This document shows positions 63,244 through 64,000 of a stretch of 64,000 bases of DNA, one piece after another. The notes beneath the pieces were generated by a model that did not search any database, was not told the DNA's origin, and worked only from the letters and a program-made list of their open reading frames with translations. The DNA comes from Xenophilus arseniciresistens (GTDB lineage: Bacteria; Pseudomonadota; Gammaproteobacteria; Burkholderiales; Burkholderiaceae_C), in NCBI RefSeq assembly GCF_028023875.1, contig NZ_JAQIPB010000007.1:124001-188000 (forward strand), read 5' to 3'. The first letter of the stretch is position 1, and each line of letters opens with the position of its first letter. The translations under genes and the position numbers were made by a program.

Positions 63244-64000
63244 ATGAGCAGCCAGGATGTGGTGCTGATCTGCACCGAGGGTTTTTCAGACGTCATGACC
63301 CTGGCGCGCCAGCACCGCGCCGACCCCTACATGCTGCATGTGCCGGCCTCGCCCTGGCCGCAGCTGCTGCCCGCCGACTGGCGCATCGAGGCGAGCGGGC
63401 GCATGGACGCCAGCGGCACCGAGGTCCAGCCGCTGGCGCCCGAAGCCGTGCTGCAGGCGATGGCCGCGCTGCCGCGGCCGCCGCGCGCGGTGGCCATCAG
63501 CCTGCTGTTCGCGCATCGCAATCCGACGCACGAGCTGGCCCTGGCGCACGAGCTGCGCACGCGCTGGCCCGATCTGCCCGTGGTCTGCTCGCATGAGCAC
63601 CCGGTGCCCGAGGGCGGTGAATACGAGCGCACGCGCGCCACGCTGGCGGCCGTGGGCCTGACGGCGCCTGCGCCGCAGCAGCAGCAGGCCGCCCCGGCCC
63701 TGGCGGGCGATGCGCTTCCTCTGCAGCTCGAAGCGCTGGCCAACCGCATGCAGCAGCGGCTGGTGCGCGAAGCCGTCTCCAGCGTGGTGCGCGAGGCCAT
63801 GGACTGCGCCACCGCCATCTTCCTGCCCGACGGCCGCCTGGTGGCGCAGGCGCGCACGCTGCCGCTGCTGCTGGGCAGCCTGTCGCCGGCCGTCAAGGGG
63901 CTGCTGGCCGCCTTCGCCTGCGAAGACATGCGCGAAGGCGATGGCTATCTGCTCAACGACCCCTGGCACGGCGGCACCCACCTGCCCGACCTGACGCTGA
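63244..64000 (+). CDS. hydantoinase/oxoprolinase family protein, HyuA-fragment/HyuB fusion (3' end outside window)
   Basis: The frame from ATG 63244 is open to the window end (252 codons). Residues ~1-140 (LICTEGFSDVMTLARQHRADPY, AISLLFAHRNPTHE, CSHEHPVPEGGEYERTRATL) match the second part of the hydantoinase A N-terminal region. After a QQQQ linker near residue 145, residues ~157-252 (LEALANRMQQRLVREAVSSVVREAMD, FLPDGRLVAQARTLPLLLGSL, YLLNDPWHGGTHLPDLTL) match the start of hydantoinase B. The GTFTD nucleotide-binding segment and the whole HyuA catalytic domain are missing. No clear ribosome binding site; 17 nt behind the DadA-like gene. Confidence 0.8.
   Translation, partial: MSSQDVVLICTEGFSDVMTLARQHRADPYMLHVPASPWPQLLPADWRIEASGRMDASGTEVQPLAPEAVLQAMAALPRPPRAVAISLLFAHRNPTHELALAHELRTRWPDLPVVCSHEHPVPEGGEYERTRATLAAVGLTAPAPQQQQAAPALAGDALPLQLEALANRMQQRLVREAVSSVVREAMDCATAIFLPDGRLVAQARTLPLLLGSLSPAVKGLLAAFACEDMREGDGYLLNDPWHGGTHLPDLTL

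Overview
The window is very GC-rich, gene-dense bacterial DNA with no gene-free stretch above about 225 nt. The content points to a betaproteobacterium of the order Burkholderiales, most likely family Comamonadaceae. The evidence is two stand-alone Bug/TctC-type periplasmic receptors, DUF2917 and DUF6279 proteins, slmA directly behind argB, a NadQ/NrtR-like regulator beside nadC, and GC-rich hairpin-forming intergenic repeats. No tRNA, rRNA, CRISPR array, insertion sequence or prophage was seen. Both window edges cut through genes.

Layout. 1-3.1 kb: the 3' end of a choice-of-anchor I protein, a Bug receptor and a TetR regulator. 3.1-4.1 kb: an accessory nucleotidyltransferase-fold gene whose start codon lies in a hairpin. 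4.1-7.5 kb (minus): a three-gene unit of Rieske oxygenase, ABC-type amino-acid/aromatic-binding protein and xylose-isomerase-like TIM barrel, with a large inverted repeat upstream. 7.7-14.7 kb (minus): an MFS transporter overlapping a ChrB-N-like protein, an aldehyde dehydrogenase, a HAD phosphatase, release factor 3 and a LysR regulator. 14.9-24.0 kb: DUF2917, a Crp/Fnr regulator, a DUF6279 lipoprotein, glmU and glmS (with a DMT exporter/Lrp pair between them), an acyl-CoA-binding protein, a TPR protein and a TetR regulator.

24.3-44.6 kb is a cell-surface polysaccharide locus. It holds a complete dTDP-L-rhamnose set (rfbBDAC), a very large methyltransferase/coiled-coil/GT2/GT4 fusion protein, a complete GDP-D-glycero-alpha-D-manno-heptose set (hddA, gmhA, hddC, gmhB) and a GT-C-like membrane protein. 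An ABC exporter pair (Wzm/Wzt type) faces the opposite way, separated from the plus-strand genes by a strikingly structured intergenic palindrome. An OafA-type acyltransferase, three GT2 glycosyltransferases and a WecA/WbpL-like initiating transferase follow. Taken together the genes suggest an ABC-exported glycan built from rhamnose and heptose, possibly methyl-capped and acetylated.

44.8-50.8 kb carries argB, slmA, katG, the NadQ/NrtR-like regulator and nadC, with a twin operator-like motif in front of nadC. 50.9-61 kb is a catabolic region. A Bug receptor is followed by a divergent GntR-controlled sugar-acid locus: TRAP transporter dctPQM, a UxaA/GarD-family dehydratase and an Ldh-family dehydrogenase on the minus strand, and two SDR dehydrogenases and an FAH-family hydrolase on the plus strand. 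These fit a non-phosphorylating route from an aldonic acid to pyruvate plus a 2-hydroxy acid. 61-64 kb has a LysR regulator divergent from a DadA-like oxidase, followed by a truncated gene that looks like part of hydantoinase A fused to hydantoinase B.

Most metabolic genes are packed in short operons with 4-nt ATGA/GTGA overlaps. All functional calls rest on motif recognition by eye; no searches were run.
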